In this document: in pieces, positions 9,127 to 16,881 of the stretch
Layout: each line of letters opens with the position of its first letter
How positions within the stretch are numbered: position 1 is the first letter of the stretch
NCBI GenBank assembly: GCA_902791215.1
Contig: CADAUZ010000017.1
Location: forward strand, 1-64,000
Reading direction: 5' to 3'
Length of the DNA: 64,000 nt
Source of the DNA: Oscillospiraceae bacterium
GTDB lineage: Bacteria > Bacillota > Clostridia > Oscillospirales > Oscillospiraceae
Notes under the pieces: generated by a model
Database searches by the model: none
What the model saw: only the letters and a program-made list of their open reading frames with translations
Told to the model about the DNA's origin: nothing
Program-made: the position numbers and the translations under genes

Positions 9127-9916
9127 ATATTCTGCCGCGGACTGTTTTGGAAGGAATGATCAACAGGCAGGAATAGGGCGGTTTAAAGCTTGTACTGCTC
9201 AGATCGTGCTTACTCATTTTTTGAGGGAGCTGTGTTTTATCGCATCGCTTATGCTATCGAACGCAGCACATCTACTTCTGCACACAGATCGTTCAATACT
9301 TTTGTAAATCCTTTGCCGGGAATTTCTTATACGGGTAACCTTTGAGAGTCAGGTACACTGATCTATTATGATTATCAAGTTCTGTCTTGCGCTCCTGATC
9401 AAATTTGCCCTGCTCCTTTTGCAGATAAGGAGTACGTATATTTAAATGAGAGTCGCAGGAAAGATGAGCGTGTTGTCAGCTCTGCCTGCACTGCTCTATC
9501 AAGTCTTGCAGGAATAAAGAGCATTAATTCACCCCAAAATCGTAATTATTCTAGCTTAAATATCTGCTGAATAAGAGCAAAAGAGAGGGAATTGAAAACC
9601 TATTTATTGGAATTCCGCTCTGGAGCGAATGGCTTCTCCGCAAATGATCCTTTGTTCGTTTGGATGCTTTCCATTGCCTGATTTGCCCAACACGAGAAAA
9701 TGGGCGACAGAAAAAGCCAAGGACGGACGTTCCCTTTTTCCGTCCTTAGCTTCGCTTCAATATTTGATTTCTTACAAGTGCGACACTAATTATAAGTATA
9801 ATGATAGAAAACCGGGATGATACGCACATTTCTGTACGTAATATCCCGGTTTCTTTGTCAGCCAACCCTGCCAGTCAGATGCCCAAATCAGTTTGACGTT
9901 CAAAACTGTCTTATGA

Positions 9917-9949
9917 ACACCCGGCTTAAGGCCGGGGTTGTTTTTTTTT
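9917..9949 (+). terminator. Rho-independent terminator
   Basis: A CCCGGC/GCCGGG stem with a short TTAAG loop is followed by GGTTG and nine T residues. A second imperfect hairpin (AAACCGGGAT with ATCCCGGTTT) lies about 70 bases upstream. Confidence 0.75.
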
Positions 9950-10020
9950 AATGTTTACCTTTTTTGTTTACCTTGTTCAAAATCGAAAAAGTCAATATAG
10001 CCTTAAAAATACCGAAAAGC

Positions 10021-10057
10021 GAAGAAAAGAGCTTTGAAACTCGCGTTTCAAAGCTCT
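10021..10057 (-). terminator. Terminator of tRNA-Pro
   Basis: A perfect 13-base-pair stem (10028-10040 with 10045-10057) with a four-base loop lies just after the tRNA 3' end. On the minus strand it is followed by TTTTCTTC. Confidence 0.85.
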
Positions 10058-10062
10058 AAAGC

Positions 10063-10138
10063 TGGTCGGAGTGCGGGGATTTGAACCCCGGGCCTCTTGG
10101 TCCCGAACCAAGCGCGCTACCATCTGCGCTACACCCCG
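10063..10138 (-). tRNA. tRNA-Pro (CGG anticodon)
   Basis: On the minus strand the 76 bases fold as a standard cloverleaf. The acceptor is CGGGGTG/CACTCCG with one G-T pair. There is a D-arm with GTAGCGC, anticodon stem CTTGG/CCAAG with loop TTCGGGA (anticodon CGG), and T-arm GGGGTTCAAATCCCC. The 3' CCA is encoded. A consensus promoter lies upstream and a strong terminator downstream, so it is a single-gene transcription unit. Confidence 0.97.
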
Positions 10139-10169
10139 AAAAATATTCTCTTGTCTGGACAGCTTTTAT

Positions 10170-10198
10170 ATTATAATCATTGTGGAGCGCCTTGTCAA
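10170..10198 (-). promoter_or_regulatory. Consensus sigma-A promoter for tRNA-Pro
   Basis: On the minus strand TTGACA (10193-10198) and TATAAT (10170-10175) are separated by exactly 17 bases, about 32 bases upstream of the tRNA 5' end. Confidence 0.9.
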
Positions 10199-10276
10199 GT
10201 GATTTGTTTCATCCTTTTAAGAATGAAAAAGAATACGGGAACAAGGGTTATGTAAACTTAACGATATCGCATCTGC

Positions 10277-10306
10277 TTGACAGACAGGCACATTTTCCAG
10301 TATAAT
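10277..10306 (+). promoter_or_regulatory. Promoter of first caspase-like gene
   Basis: TTGACA (10277-10282) and TATAAT (10301-10306) are separated by 18 bases, about 70 bases before the start codon. The same arrangement, including TATAATACAT, precedes the paralogue. Confidence 0.85.
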
Positions 10307-10374
10307 ACATTCAGATTATTCATTTTCCTTCATATAAACCGGAGCTAAACCGGAGCCAAAAGGAGCAATGCTGT

Positions 10375-12672
10375 ATGAAAAAGATCCTGTTTCTGCTTTT
10401 GACCGCTGTGATGCTGCTCACGCTCAGCCCCTTTGCATCGGCGGAGTTCACACTGCCCAAAGGCATGAAGACGATCGAGGACGAGGCCTTTATGAACACC
10501 AGCGCCGGGAATATCCTGACGATTCCCGACGGCACCGAGAGCATCGGTGCACGGGCCTTTGCCGGGACCGGCCTGCAGGTCGTTGTCCTGCCGGATACCC
10601 TGCGGTCTATCGGGCAGGGCGCGTTTGACGCGGGCACTGTCTTTGACGTTTTTCCGAAGACATACGCGAAAAGCTGGGCCGTTGAAAACGGTTTTGACTT
10701 TTCGGAAATCTGCCTTAAGGCAAGTCCGGAAGAACAGCACATCTATAAGAACGGAACAGGCGTGGTCAAGGCAATCAATTCCTATGCCGATCAAATGACC
10801 TTCCAATGGGAAAAGAGTTCGGATGTGGAGAACTGGACCGTCATACCCGATGAGACCGGGCCGATCCTGCGCATTCCATACGACGAGAAAACAAAGGAGA
10901 TGGTCGTGCGCTGCCGGGCACGCTTCAAAGACAGGGAACTGGATTACTGTGATCTGGCTTTCGTGTATTTCCACGGTGAGAAAACGACGTTCAAGGAGAA
11001 TGACTGCGGGACAATCAGCGCCGACTCTGTTTACCTTGTATGGAACAGCATGGGGAAGAAGGTGACATATACCCTGTACAAGCGGCTCTCTGGCAGCGGC
11101 ACCGGGCAGAACGGCTGGGAAAAGATTGCGGATGTGAAGAATGAGACTGCCTATAGAGTGTACGGACTGACCGGGAATACAAGCTATGATTTCAAGGTCA
11201 CCGCCGCCATTACGGAGGGTGTGGCGGAGCCCTTTACGGCCGACGGGGAAGAGATCACCCTGAAGACCGGCACCAAACCGAGCTATTTTAGAATGGAGTG
11301 CTCCGCCAACGGTACGGCTCTCAACGTCGACTGGGAGAAGCTGGAAAGAGCGGTCTATGACGTCATGGCGGTCAAGGATAACGGAGAGCAGACCTGTCTC
11401 GCCCAAAATTCGACGGGTGACCATCTGAGCTATTATGTCCTTGAGAAGGAGACAAATTATACCGTCCGCGTCATTGCCAAGATCCCGGACGACAGCCAGT
11501 CCGGCGGATATCTCACCGTTGCCGAGCGGAGCGCTGCGGTGAAGACCGGAAGCAGCGACCCGGTCATTGAAAATTTTCAGGCGATCGCGGTGAACGATAC
11601 CGTGCGGCTGAGCTGGAAGCCGCTGCGGGACACCGAGTACAGCCTGTATATGCGCGGCGACAATGAAAACGAGATGCCCATCACCACGCTCAAGGAGGCA
11701 TACTGCGACATCGGCGGGATGGACAGAGAATGTAATTATACCTTCCGCGTGCAGGCGTCCAGCGGAGGGTGGGAGAGCAAGTCTGCCGAGACCACGGTCA
11801 GATCGCAGAAGAAAAATGACGTCGAGTACCGGGCGCTGCTGGTCGCGGAGGGAAACCACAAAGGAGACCAGCACCTCAACTCAGTGTACAACGACATTGA
11901 GCTGGTCGCCGAAACGCTTGCGTCCGCAAATACACCGAGCGGCAGCAAGTACTCCTATCTGCGCAGGACCGATCTGTCGAAAGAGCTGCTCCTGTTCTCC
12001 ATCAGGGAGGCGTTCCAGAACGCCGATGACAACGACGTGTCCCTCTTCTACATCAGTACACACGGGGACATATCTTTGAGCGGCAAATATGCCGGCCAGC
12101 TGGCCCTTGCGGACAAACAGGGCAATGAGGAGACAATCCGTCTGGAAGAGCTCGCCGCTGCGCTGAGCAATGTCAAAGGTAAGGTGATTGTCTGGCTCGA
12201 TAGCTGCGGCTCCGGCGCAGCGGTCTATAAGGAGGGCGTGCCGCAAAACGGCGAGCCCGGCTTCAATCCCGATCCGGTCGATACTGCGGCGTTCAACGCT
12301 GCCGCGGTCGAGGCCTTTGCCGCTTACGATTCCGCCGCGGATGCCGACCGCGTGTTGGCCGAGGATTTCGCGGTCGGCGATACGGCGGCTTTTGACACGG
12401 GCGAATTCTGCGTGGATGGGAAGTTCTGCGTGCTGACCGCCTCCGCCTACCAGCACAGCAGCGCAGGCAATACCTACGGCATTTTCACCGGTTTCCTCTG
12501 CGACGGCATCAAGACGGAAAACGGTTACATGCGCGCCGACGCAAACCACGACGGAAAGCTGACCCAGCATGAGCTGTTCATGTATATCAAATACCGCGAG
12601 GAACATCCCGTGAAGGGGCAGGATGCGCAGGTATATCCGCTCAACAGCGACTATGTTCTGTTCGTAAACTGA
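10375..12672 (+). CDS. Secreted LRR/Fn3 protein with caspase-like protease domain and EF-hand
   Basis: A 765-residue secreted protein. A signal peptide (MKKILFLLLTAVMLL, cleavage near ASA-E) is followed by two to three BspA-type LRR_5 repeats (residues about 24-110). Three fibronectin-III-like domains follow (about 125-480). The caspase/clostripain-like domain (about 485-660) has candidate dyad His563 in FYISTHGD and Cys611 in WLDSCGSG. Near the C-terminus DANHDGKLTQHE (722-733) is a textbook EF-hand loop, suggesting calcium dependence. No LPXTG, SLH or other anchor is seen. It probably acts on host, microbial or matrix proteins outside the cell; the substrate is unknown. It is monocistronic, with its own promoter and terminator, and about 55-60 percent identical by eye to the next gene. 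Confidence 0.85.
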   Translation: MKKILFLLLTAVMLLTLSPFASAEFTLPKGMKTIEDEAFMNTSAGNILTIPDGTESIGARAFAGTGLQVVVLPDTLRSIGQGAFDAGTVFDVFPKTYAKSWAVENGFDFSEICLKASPEEQHIYKNGTGVVKAINSYADQMTFQWEKSSDVENWTVIPDETGPILRIPYDEKTKEMVVRCRARFKDRELDYCDLAFVYFHGEKTTFKENDCGTISADSVYLVWNSMGKKVTYTLYKRLSGSGTGQNGWEKIADVKNETAYRVYGLTGNTSYDFKVTAAITEGVAEPFTADGEEITLKTGTKPSYFRMECSANGTALNVDWEKLERAVYDVMAVKDNGEQTCLAQNSTGDHLSYYVLEKETNYTVRVIAKIPDDSQSGGYLTVAERSAAVKTGSSDPVIENFQAIAVNDTVRLSWKPLRDTEYSLYMRGDNENEMPITTLKEAYCDIGGMDRECNYTFRVQASSGGWESKSAETTVRSQKKNDVEYRALLVAEGNHKGDQHLNSVYNDIELVAETLASANTPSGSKYSYLRRTDLSKELLLFSIREAFQNADDNDVSLFYISTHGDISLSGKYAGQLALADKQGNEETIRLEELAAALSNVKGKVIVWLDSCGSGAAVYKEGVPQNGEPGFNPDPVDTAAFNAAAVEAFAAYDSAADADRVLAEDFAVGDTAAFDTGEFCVDGKFCVLTASAYQHSSAGNTYGIFTGFLCDGIKTENGYMRADANHDGKLTQHELFMYIKYREEHPVKGQDAQVYPLNSDYVLFVN

Positions 12673-12691
12673 CAAGCATACACATGGAAAG

Positions 12692-12720
12692 GGCAGTCCG
12701 CATCCGCGGACTGCCTTTTT
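12692..12720 (+). terminator. Terminator of first caspase-like gene
   Basis: The stem GGCAGTCCGC/GCGGACTGCC with loop ATCC is followed directly by five T residues. Confidence 0.9.
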
Positions 12721-12760
12721 CCCGCGCGGGGAGCCTGGCCCGTTTTTCGTTTCGGTCTGC

Positions 12761-12790
12761 TTGACAGGGGAAGATCATTGCCATTATAAT
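12761..12790 (+). promoter_or_regulatory. Promoter of second caspase-like gene
   Basis: TTGACA (12761-12766), an 18-base spacer and TATAAT (12785-12790). Spacing and the CTTGACAG/TATAATACAT context match the promoter of the first copy, so the duplication included the control region. Confidence 0.85.
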
Positions 12791-12846
12791 ACATATAATT
12801 ATTCATGTTAAAATGGAAATAGACGAATTTCAAAGGAAGATGATAT

Positions 12847-15135
12847 ATGAAAAAAATCCTGTTTCTGCTTCTGGTCACGGTCCTGCTTCTTGCGTGCGGC
12901 GCTTCCGCCTCGGCGGAATTCGCTTTTCCCCAAGACCTCAGGATTATTGAAGCCGAGGCCTTTACGAACGTCCCCATGGGTAATTACCTGGAGATTCCAT
13001 ACGGAATTGAGGAAATCGGCCCGCGGGCCTTCGCCGGGACCGGACTCCAGGTTGTTACCCTGCCCCCGACGCTGTCTTCTATCGCACCGGACGCGTTCGA
13101 TCAGGGCGTTGCCTTTGATGGGTTCCCGAAGACTTACGCAAAGCAATGGGCGGAGGGAAACGGTTTTGATTTCCGCGAGATCAACAAACCCTTACTGGAT
13201 CATAAAGCCATGCACATCTATGGTCAGGACGCAGTAGGAACGGTTCGGGTAAACAATTCCTATACCGAAAACATGACCTTTGAGTGGGAAAAAAGCCTGG
13301 ATGCGGATAACTGGACCGTTATAGAAGGTGCGACCGGGCCGACGCTGCAGATCCCCTGCGATCCCACAGCTAAAGATATCATGGTGCGCTGCCGGGCAAG
13401 CCTGGGCGATATAAAACTGGAAAAGTCCGATTTGGTTTTCATCTATTTCCACGGCGACAAAACGCCGTTTAAGGAAGACAAGTGCCGGACGCTCAGCGGG
13501 GACGCGGTTTACCTTGAATGGGAGAGCATGGGGGAGAACGTGGTTTATACCCTGTTAAAGCGCCCCAGCGGCAGCAGCACCGGCCAGGACGGCTGGTCTG
13601 ATGTCGTGCAGCTGAATAATAAAACCAACTATACGGTGTACGGACTGACTGCGGATACAAGCTATGATTTCAAGGTCGTCTCCTACATCAAGGATGGGGA
13701 TGAGCCTCTCACGCTCGACGGGCAGGAGCTCACTTTGAAGACAGGAACTACTGCAACCACGTTCACAGCGGGCGCGAGCGCCAACGGCACAGCCCTCAGT
13801 GTCAGCTGGGATGCTTTGGACGGCGCGGTATATGACGTCGCGGCGGTCACAGCCGACGAAAAGCGCTATGATCTTGGACAGGGGTTGACCGGACAAATCC
13901 TGAACTACTATGTCCTTGAGCCAGAAACAGCGTATACCGTTCAGGTTACGGCGAGAATCGCCGACAGCAGCCAGCCTGACGGCTTTGTCACCATGGCCGC
14001 GCCGCCTGTTGCGGTGACGACTGGGAACAGCGCGCCGATTGTTGAAGAGCTCCGGGCAGTCTCGGCCGGGGATACCGCACGGCTTAGCTGGAAGGAGCTG
14101 GAGGACACAGAATACAGCGTATATATGCGCAAGGGCAGCGGGGAAGATAAGATTGTTGGCAAGTTCAAGACCACGAAATGTGAGATCGGCGGATTGGAAA
14201 GCGGGATCGTATACACCTTCCGCGTGCAGGCATCCAGCGGAGCGTGGAGCAGCGAGTTCACCGAAGTCAAACTCACGCCGCCGGCAAAGAATCCTGTAGA
14301 GTACCGGGCGCTGCTGATCGGAGAAGGAAACCATCCCGGACAATTGCGCCTTGACTCGGTTTATGATGATATCGAGCTGGTCGGCGCAACGGTCTCAAAC
14401 GCGAAAACCCCGACGGGCGGCACCTACTCCTATGTGCGCAGATCGGATCTTTTAAAGCAGGAGATCCTCGATGCCATCGCGGAGACCTTCCGCTATGCCG
14501 ATGAAAACGACGTTTCTATCTTCTATATCAGTACGCACGGCGATACGAGCCAGGGCGGCAAAAACGCAGGCGAGTTCTCTCTTGTGGACAAAGAGGGAAA
14601 CACAGAAACGATGCGCATGGAAGAGCTCGCCGCTGCGCTGAGCGAAGTCAAGGGGAAAGTGATCGTCTGGCTCGACTGCTGCGGGTCCGGCGCGGCCGTC
14701 TATCAGACGGGCGTGCCGCAAAACGGCGACGAAGACTTCAATCCCGATCCGGTCAGTTTCGAGGCGTTCAATGCCGCGGCGGTCGAGGCGTTTGACGCTT
14801 ACGATTCTGCCGTGGACCTCAACGACGTACTCTATGACGGGTTTGCCGTGGAAGATACAGCGGCCTTTGAAACGGGCGAATTTCGTGTGGAGGGTAAATT
14901 CTATGTGATGACCGCTGCAGCCTTTCAGCGAACGAGCGCGAGCGAAAAATACGGCATATTCACAGCTTACCTCTGCGAGGGCATTGAGCACATGCGCGCC
15001 GACGCAAACGATGACGGAGAACTGACGCAGCATGAGCTGTTCATGTACGTCAAATATCGCGAGGAAAACCCGGCGAGGGGACAGGACGCACAGGTGTATC
15101 CGCTTAACAGCGACTACGTCCTGTTCGTAAAATAA
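12847..15135 (+). CDS. Paralogue: secreted LRR/Fn3 caspase-like protein with EF-hand
   Basis: A 762-residue paralogue of the preceding gene with the same architecture: signal peptide, LRR_5 repeats, three Fn3-like domains, caspase-like domain and terminal EF-hand. The dyad is His564 (FYISTHGD) and Cys612 (WLDCCGSG, an extra Cys in front of the catalytic one). The EF-hand loop is DANDDGELTQHE at 719-730. The most divergent stretch is in the Fn3 domains, while the protease core and C-terminus are nearly identical, which suggests retained activity with a changed binding surface. It ends in the same DYVLFVx tail. Promoter and terminator are also duplicated. No inhibitor or dedicated exporter lies beside the pair. 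Confidence 0.85.
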   Translation: MKKILFLLLVTVLLLACGASASAEFAFPQDLRIIEAEAFTNVPMGNYLEIPYGIEEIGPRAFAGTGLQVVTLPPTLSSIAPDAFDQGVAFDGFPKTYAKQWAEGNGFDFREINKPLLDHKAMHIYGQDAVGTVRVNNSYTENMTFEWEKSLDADNWTVIEGATGPTLQIPCDPTAKDIMVRCRASLGDIKLEKSDLVFIYFHGDKTPFKEDKCRTLSGDAVYLEWESMGENVVYTLLKRPSGSSTGQDGWSDVVQLNNKTNYTVYGLTADTSYDFKVVSYIKDGDEPLTLDGQELTLKTGTTATTFTAGASANGTALSVSWDALDGAVYDVAAVTADEKRYDLGQGLTGQILNYYVLEPETAYTVQVTARIADSSQPDGFVTMAAPPVAVTTGNSAPIVEELRAVSAGDTARLSWKELEDTEYSVYMRKGSGEDKIVGKFKTTKCEIGGLESGIVYTFRVQASSGAWSSEFTEVKLTPPAKNPVEYRALLIGEGNHPGQLRLDSVYDDIELVGATVSNAKTPTGGTYSYVRRSDLLKQEILDAIAETFRYADENDVSIFYISTHGDTSQGGKNAGEFSLVDKEGNTETMRMEELAAALSEVKGKVIVWLDCCGSGAAVYQTGVPQNGDEDFNPDPVSFEAFNAAAVEAFDAYDSAVDLNDVLYDGFAVEDTAAFETGEFRVEGKFYVMTAAAFQRTSASEKYGIFTAYLCEGIEHMRADANDDGELTQHELFMYVKYREENPARGQDAQVYPLNSDYVLFVK

Positions 15136-15150
15136 TACGCTAACACAGGA

Positions 15151-15183
15151 AACGGCAGGCCGCATTTGCGGTCTGCCGTTTTG
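15151..15183 (+). terminator. Terminator of second caspase-like gene
   Basis: The hairpin AACGGCAGGCCGC/GCGGTCTGCCGTT with loop ATTT is followed by a short T run. It is related to the terminator of the first copy. Confidence 0.85.
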
Positions 15184-15269
15184 CATCGGGCGGATTGTTC
15201 CAATGGGTTTACATAATGTTACAAACAGCGAAATTCAACGATAATCATACGATTCACTGCAAAAAAAGA

Positions 15270-15298
15270 TTGTAAAGAGCGATTTAATGTGATATAGT
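15270..15298 (+). promoter_or_regulatory. Candidate promoter of the ABC importer operon
   Basis: TTGTAA (15270-15275), a 17-base spacer and TATAGT (15293-15298), about 120 bases upstream of the lipoprotein start. The leader before the start codon contains an imperfect GTGTCCCG/CGGGACAC pairing. Confidence 0.6.
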
Positions 15299-15417
15299 AC
15301 TACAGTGTTTCGGGGATTATCATGTGTCCCCGGAATAAAAAAGGGGAGAGCCGTATCCTGACTGTCCGGCGCTGTGCCGGACGGGACACGGATCTTCAAA
15401 ACAATAAGGAGGATAAC

Positions 15418-16695
15418 ATGAAAAAGCTGATTGCTCTTCTGCTTGCGCTGACCATGATTTTCGCTCTGGCTGCCTGCGGCAAGAAGACCGAGACCGCCCC
15501 TGCGGCTACCGAGGCTCCTGCGGCTACCGAGGCTCCTGCGGCTACCGAGGCTCCTGCGGCTACCGAAGCTCCCGCTGCCGAAGCCAAGCCCCACATCGGC
15601 ATCATCACCGGTTCTGTTTCCCAGTCCGAGGATGACCGCCGCGGCGCCGAGGCTTTCCAGGCCAAGTATGGCGAGGATATGGTCAAGCTGGCCATCTACC
15701 CCGACAACTTCACCGAAGAGCTCGAGACCACCATCCAGACCATCGTCAACATGTCTGACGATCCCGACATGAAGGCCATCATCGTCAACCAGGCCGTCCC
15801 CGGCACCACCGAGGCTTTCCGTCAGATCAAAGAGAAGCGCCCCGACATCCTCTGCATCGCCGGTGAGTCCCACGAGGACCTGCCCGAGATCGGCTCCGCC
15901 GCTGACCTTGTCGTCAACAACGACTTCGTCGCCCGCGGCTACCTGATGATCCGCACCGCGCACGAGCTGGGCTGCGACACCTTCGTTCACATCTCCTTCC
16001 CGCGCCACATGTCCTACGAGACCATGAGCCGCCGCGTGGCCATCATGAAGGCCGCCTGCGAGGAGTTCGGCATGCAGTTCGTGCTTGAGACCGCTCCCGA
16101 CCCCACCACCGATGTCGGTGTTGCCGGCGCTCAGGCCTATATCCTTGAGAAGGCCCCCGAGTGGATCGAGAAGTACGGCAAGAACTCCGCGTTCTTCTGC
16201 ACCAACGACGCCCACACCGAGCCTCTGCTCAAGCAGCTGCTCGAGTACGGCGGATGCTTCGTTGAGGCTGACCTGCCCTCTCCCACCATGGGCTACCCCG
16301 GCGCTCTGGGCATCGACCTGACCGCTGAGGCAGGCGACTACGCCAAGATCCTGGCCAAGGTCGAGAAGGCCGTCGTTGAAAAGGGCGGCGCAGGCCGCTT
16401 CGGCACCTGGGCTTACTCCTACGGCTACACCGTGTCCGCCGGTCTTGCCCAGCACGCGCTGAACGTCATCAACGGCGAGAGCGAGCTGCTCGACATCGAC
16501 GACATCTCCAAGGCCTACGGCGTCTTCTCCCCCGGCGCTGAGTGGAACGGCTCCAACTACACCAACGCGGAGACCGGCGTCAAGGCTGAGAACACCTTCC
16601 TGATCTACCAGGATACCTATATCATGGGCGATCCGGGCCACTACATGGAGGCCACCTCCGTCGAGGTCCCCGAGAAGTACTTCACTGTCAAGTAA
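15418..16695 (+). CDS. Substrate-binding lipoprotein, DUF3798/BMP-like
   Basis: A 425-residue lipoprotein. The lipobox LAAC puts the lipidated Cys at residue 19. A low-complexity linker of four APAATE units follows, then a periplasmic-binding-protein fold from about residue 57 (HIGIITGSVSQSEDDRRGAEAF). The family looks like DUF3798, which accompanies RbsA-type importers; the ligand is not known. The ATG at 15418 is preferred over an upstream in-frame ATG at 15322 because it has an AAGGAGG Shine-Dalgarno and gives a proper signal peptide. A GC-rich hairpin after the stop probably reduces read-through into the transporter genes, giving excess binding protein, as is common. Codon use is strongly biased to C-ending codons, which suggests high expression. 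Confidence 0.85.
   Translation: MKKLIALLLALTMIFALAACGKKTETAPAATEAPAATEAPAATEAPAATEAPAAEAKPHIGIITGSVSQSEDDRRGAEAFQAKYGEDMVKLAIYPDNFTEELETTIQTIVNMSDDPDMKAIIVNQAVPGTTEAFRQIKEKRPDILCIAGESHEDLPEIGSAADLVVNNDFVARGYLMIRTAHELGCDTFVHISFPRHMSYETMSRRVAIMKAACEEFGMQFVLETAPDPTTDVGVAGAQAYILEKAPEWIEKYGKNSAFFCTNDAHTEPLLKQLLEYGGCFVEADLPSPTMGYPGALGIDLTAEAGDYAKILAKVEKAVVEKGGAGRFGTWAYSYGYTVSAGLAQHALNVINGESELLDIDDISKAYGVFSPGAEWNGSNYTNAETGVKAENTFLIYQDTYIMGDPGHYMEATSVEVPEKYFTVK
15494..15570 (+). repeat. 18-bp tandem repeats coding the APAATE linker
   Basis: Four near-identical 18-base units encode Ala-Pro-Ala-Ala-Thr-Glu just after the lipobox. They act as a flexible spacer between the lipid anchor and the binding domain. 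Confidence 0.9.
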
Positions 16696-16724
16696 TTCTC
16701 TTTCAGACACTTTCAGCTATGCAG

Positions 16725-16756
16725 AAGGGGAGGGGGCGCCGCTCCCTCCCTTTTCC
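16725..16756 (+). terminator. Hairpin after the binding-protein gene
   Basis: A GGGAGGG/CTCCCTCCC stem around GGCGCCG is followed by TTTTCC. It lies between the lipoprotein and the ATPase and probably acts as an attenuating terminator. Confidence 0.65.
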
Positions 16757-16770
16757 CTGTAGGATGCTTT

Positions 16771-16848
16771 TGTCATCCTGAGCGCAGCGAAGGATCTTTC
16801 CCCGGATATCGGCACGCTATAAGATTCTTCGCTCTGCTCAGAATGACA
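16771..16848. repeat. Palindromic intergenic repeat (TGTCATCCTGAGC type)
   Basis: An imperfect inverted repeat with ends TGTCAT/ATGACA and arms CCTGAGCGCAGCGAAGGATC and its degenerate complement. This is a widespread bacterial intergenic repeat type, here inside the ABC operon. A related element with the same ends is at 47309-47413. Confidence 0.8.
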
Positions 16849-16881
16849 TGTTTTTATCGTTTACATAGGTAGGTTAGAAAA

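Larger units (their letters stand above)
9127..10062. other. Low-GC gene-poor region with possible decayed ORF
   Basis: About 935 bases with clearly lower GC than both flanks. No intact gene is supported. One plus-strand frame from about 9187 to 9569 is open except for a TGA near 9343, and reads as a plausible but unrecognised protein, possibly a gene remnant. Other short ORFs here look random. Two hairpins, around 9809-9851 and 9917-9949, and the tRNA terminator at 10021-10057 are listed or noted separately. Confidence 0.5.

Noticed and set aside
9629-9820. A 63-codon plus-strand ORF in the low-GC region
   Set aside because: No Shine-Dalgarno, no domain, and it overlaps hairpin sequence near its end.
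15235-16710. A 491-codon minus-strand ORF opposite the DUF3798-like lipoprotein
   Set aside because: The plus strand has a lipobox and Shine-Dalgarno. The antisense frame is an effect of strong codon bias, giving Gly/Val/Leu/Asp-rich sequence.
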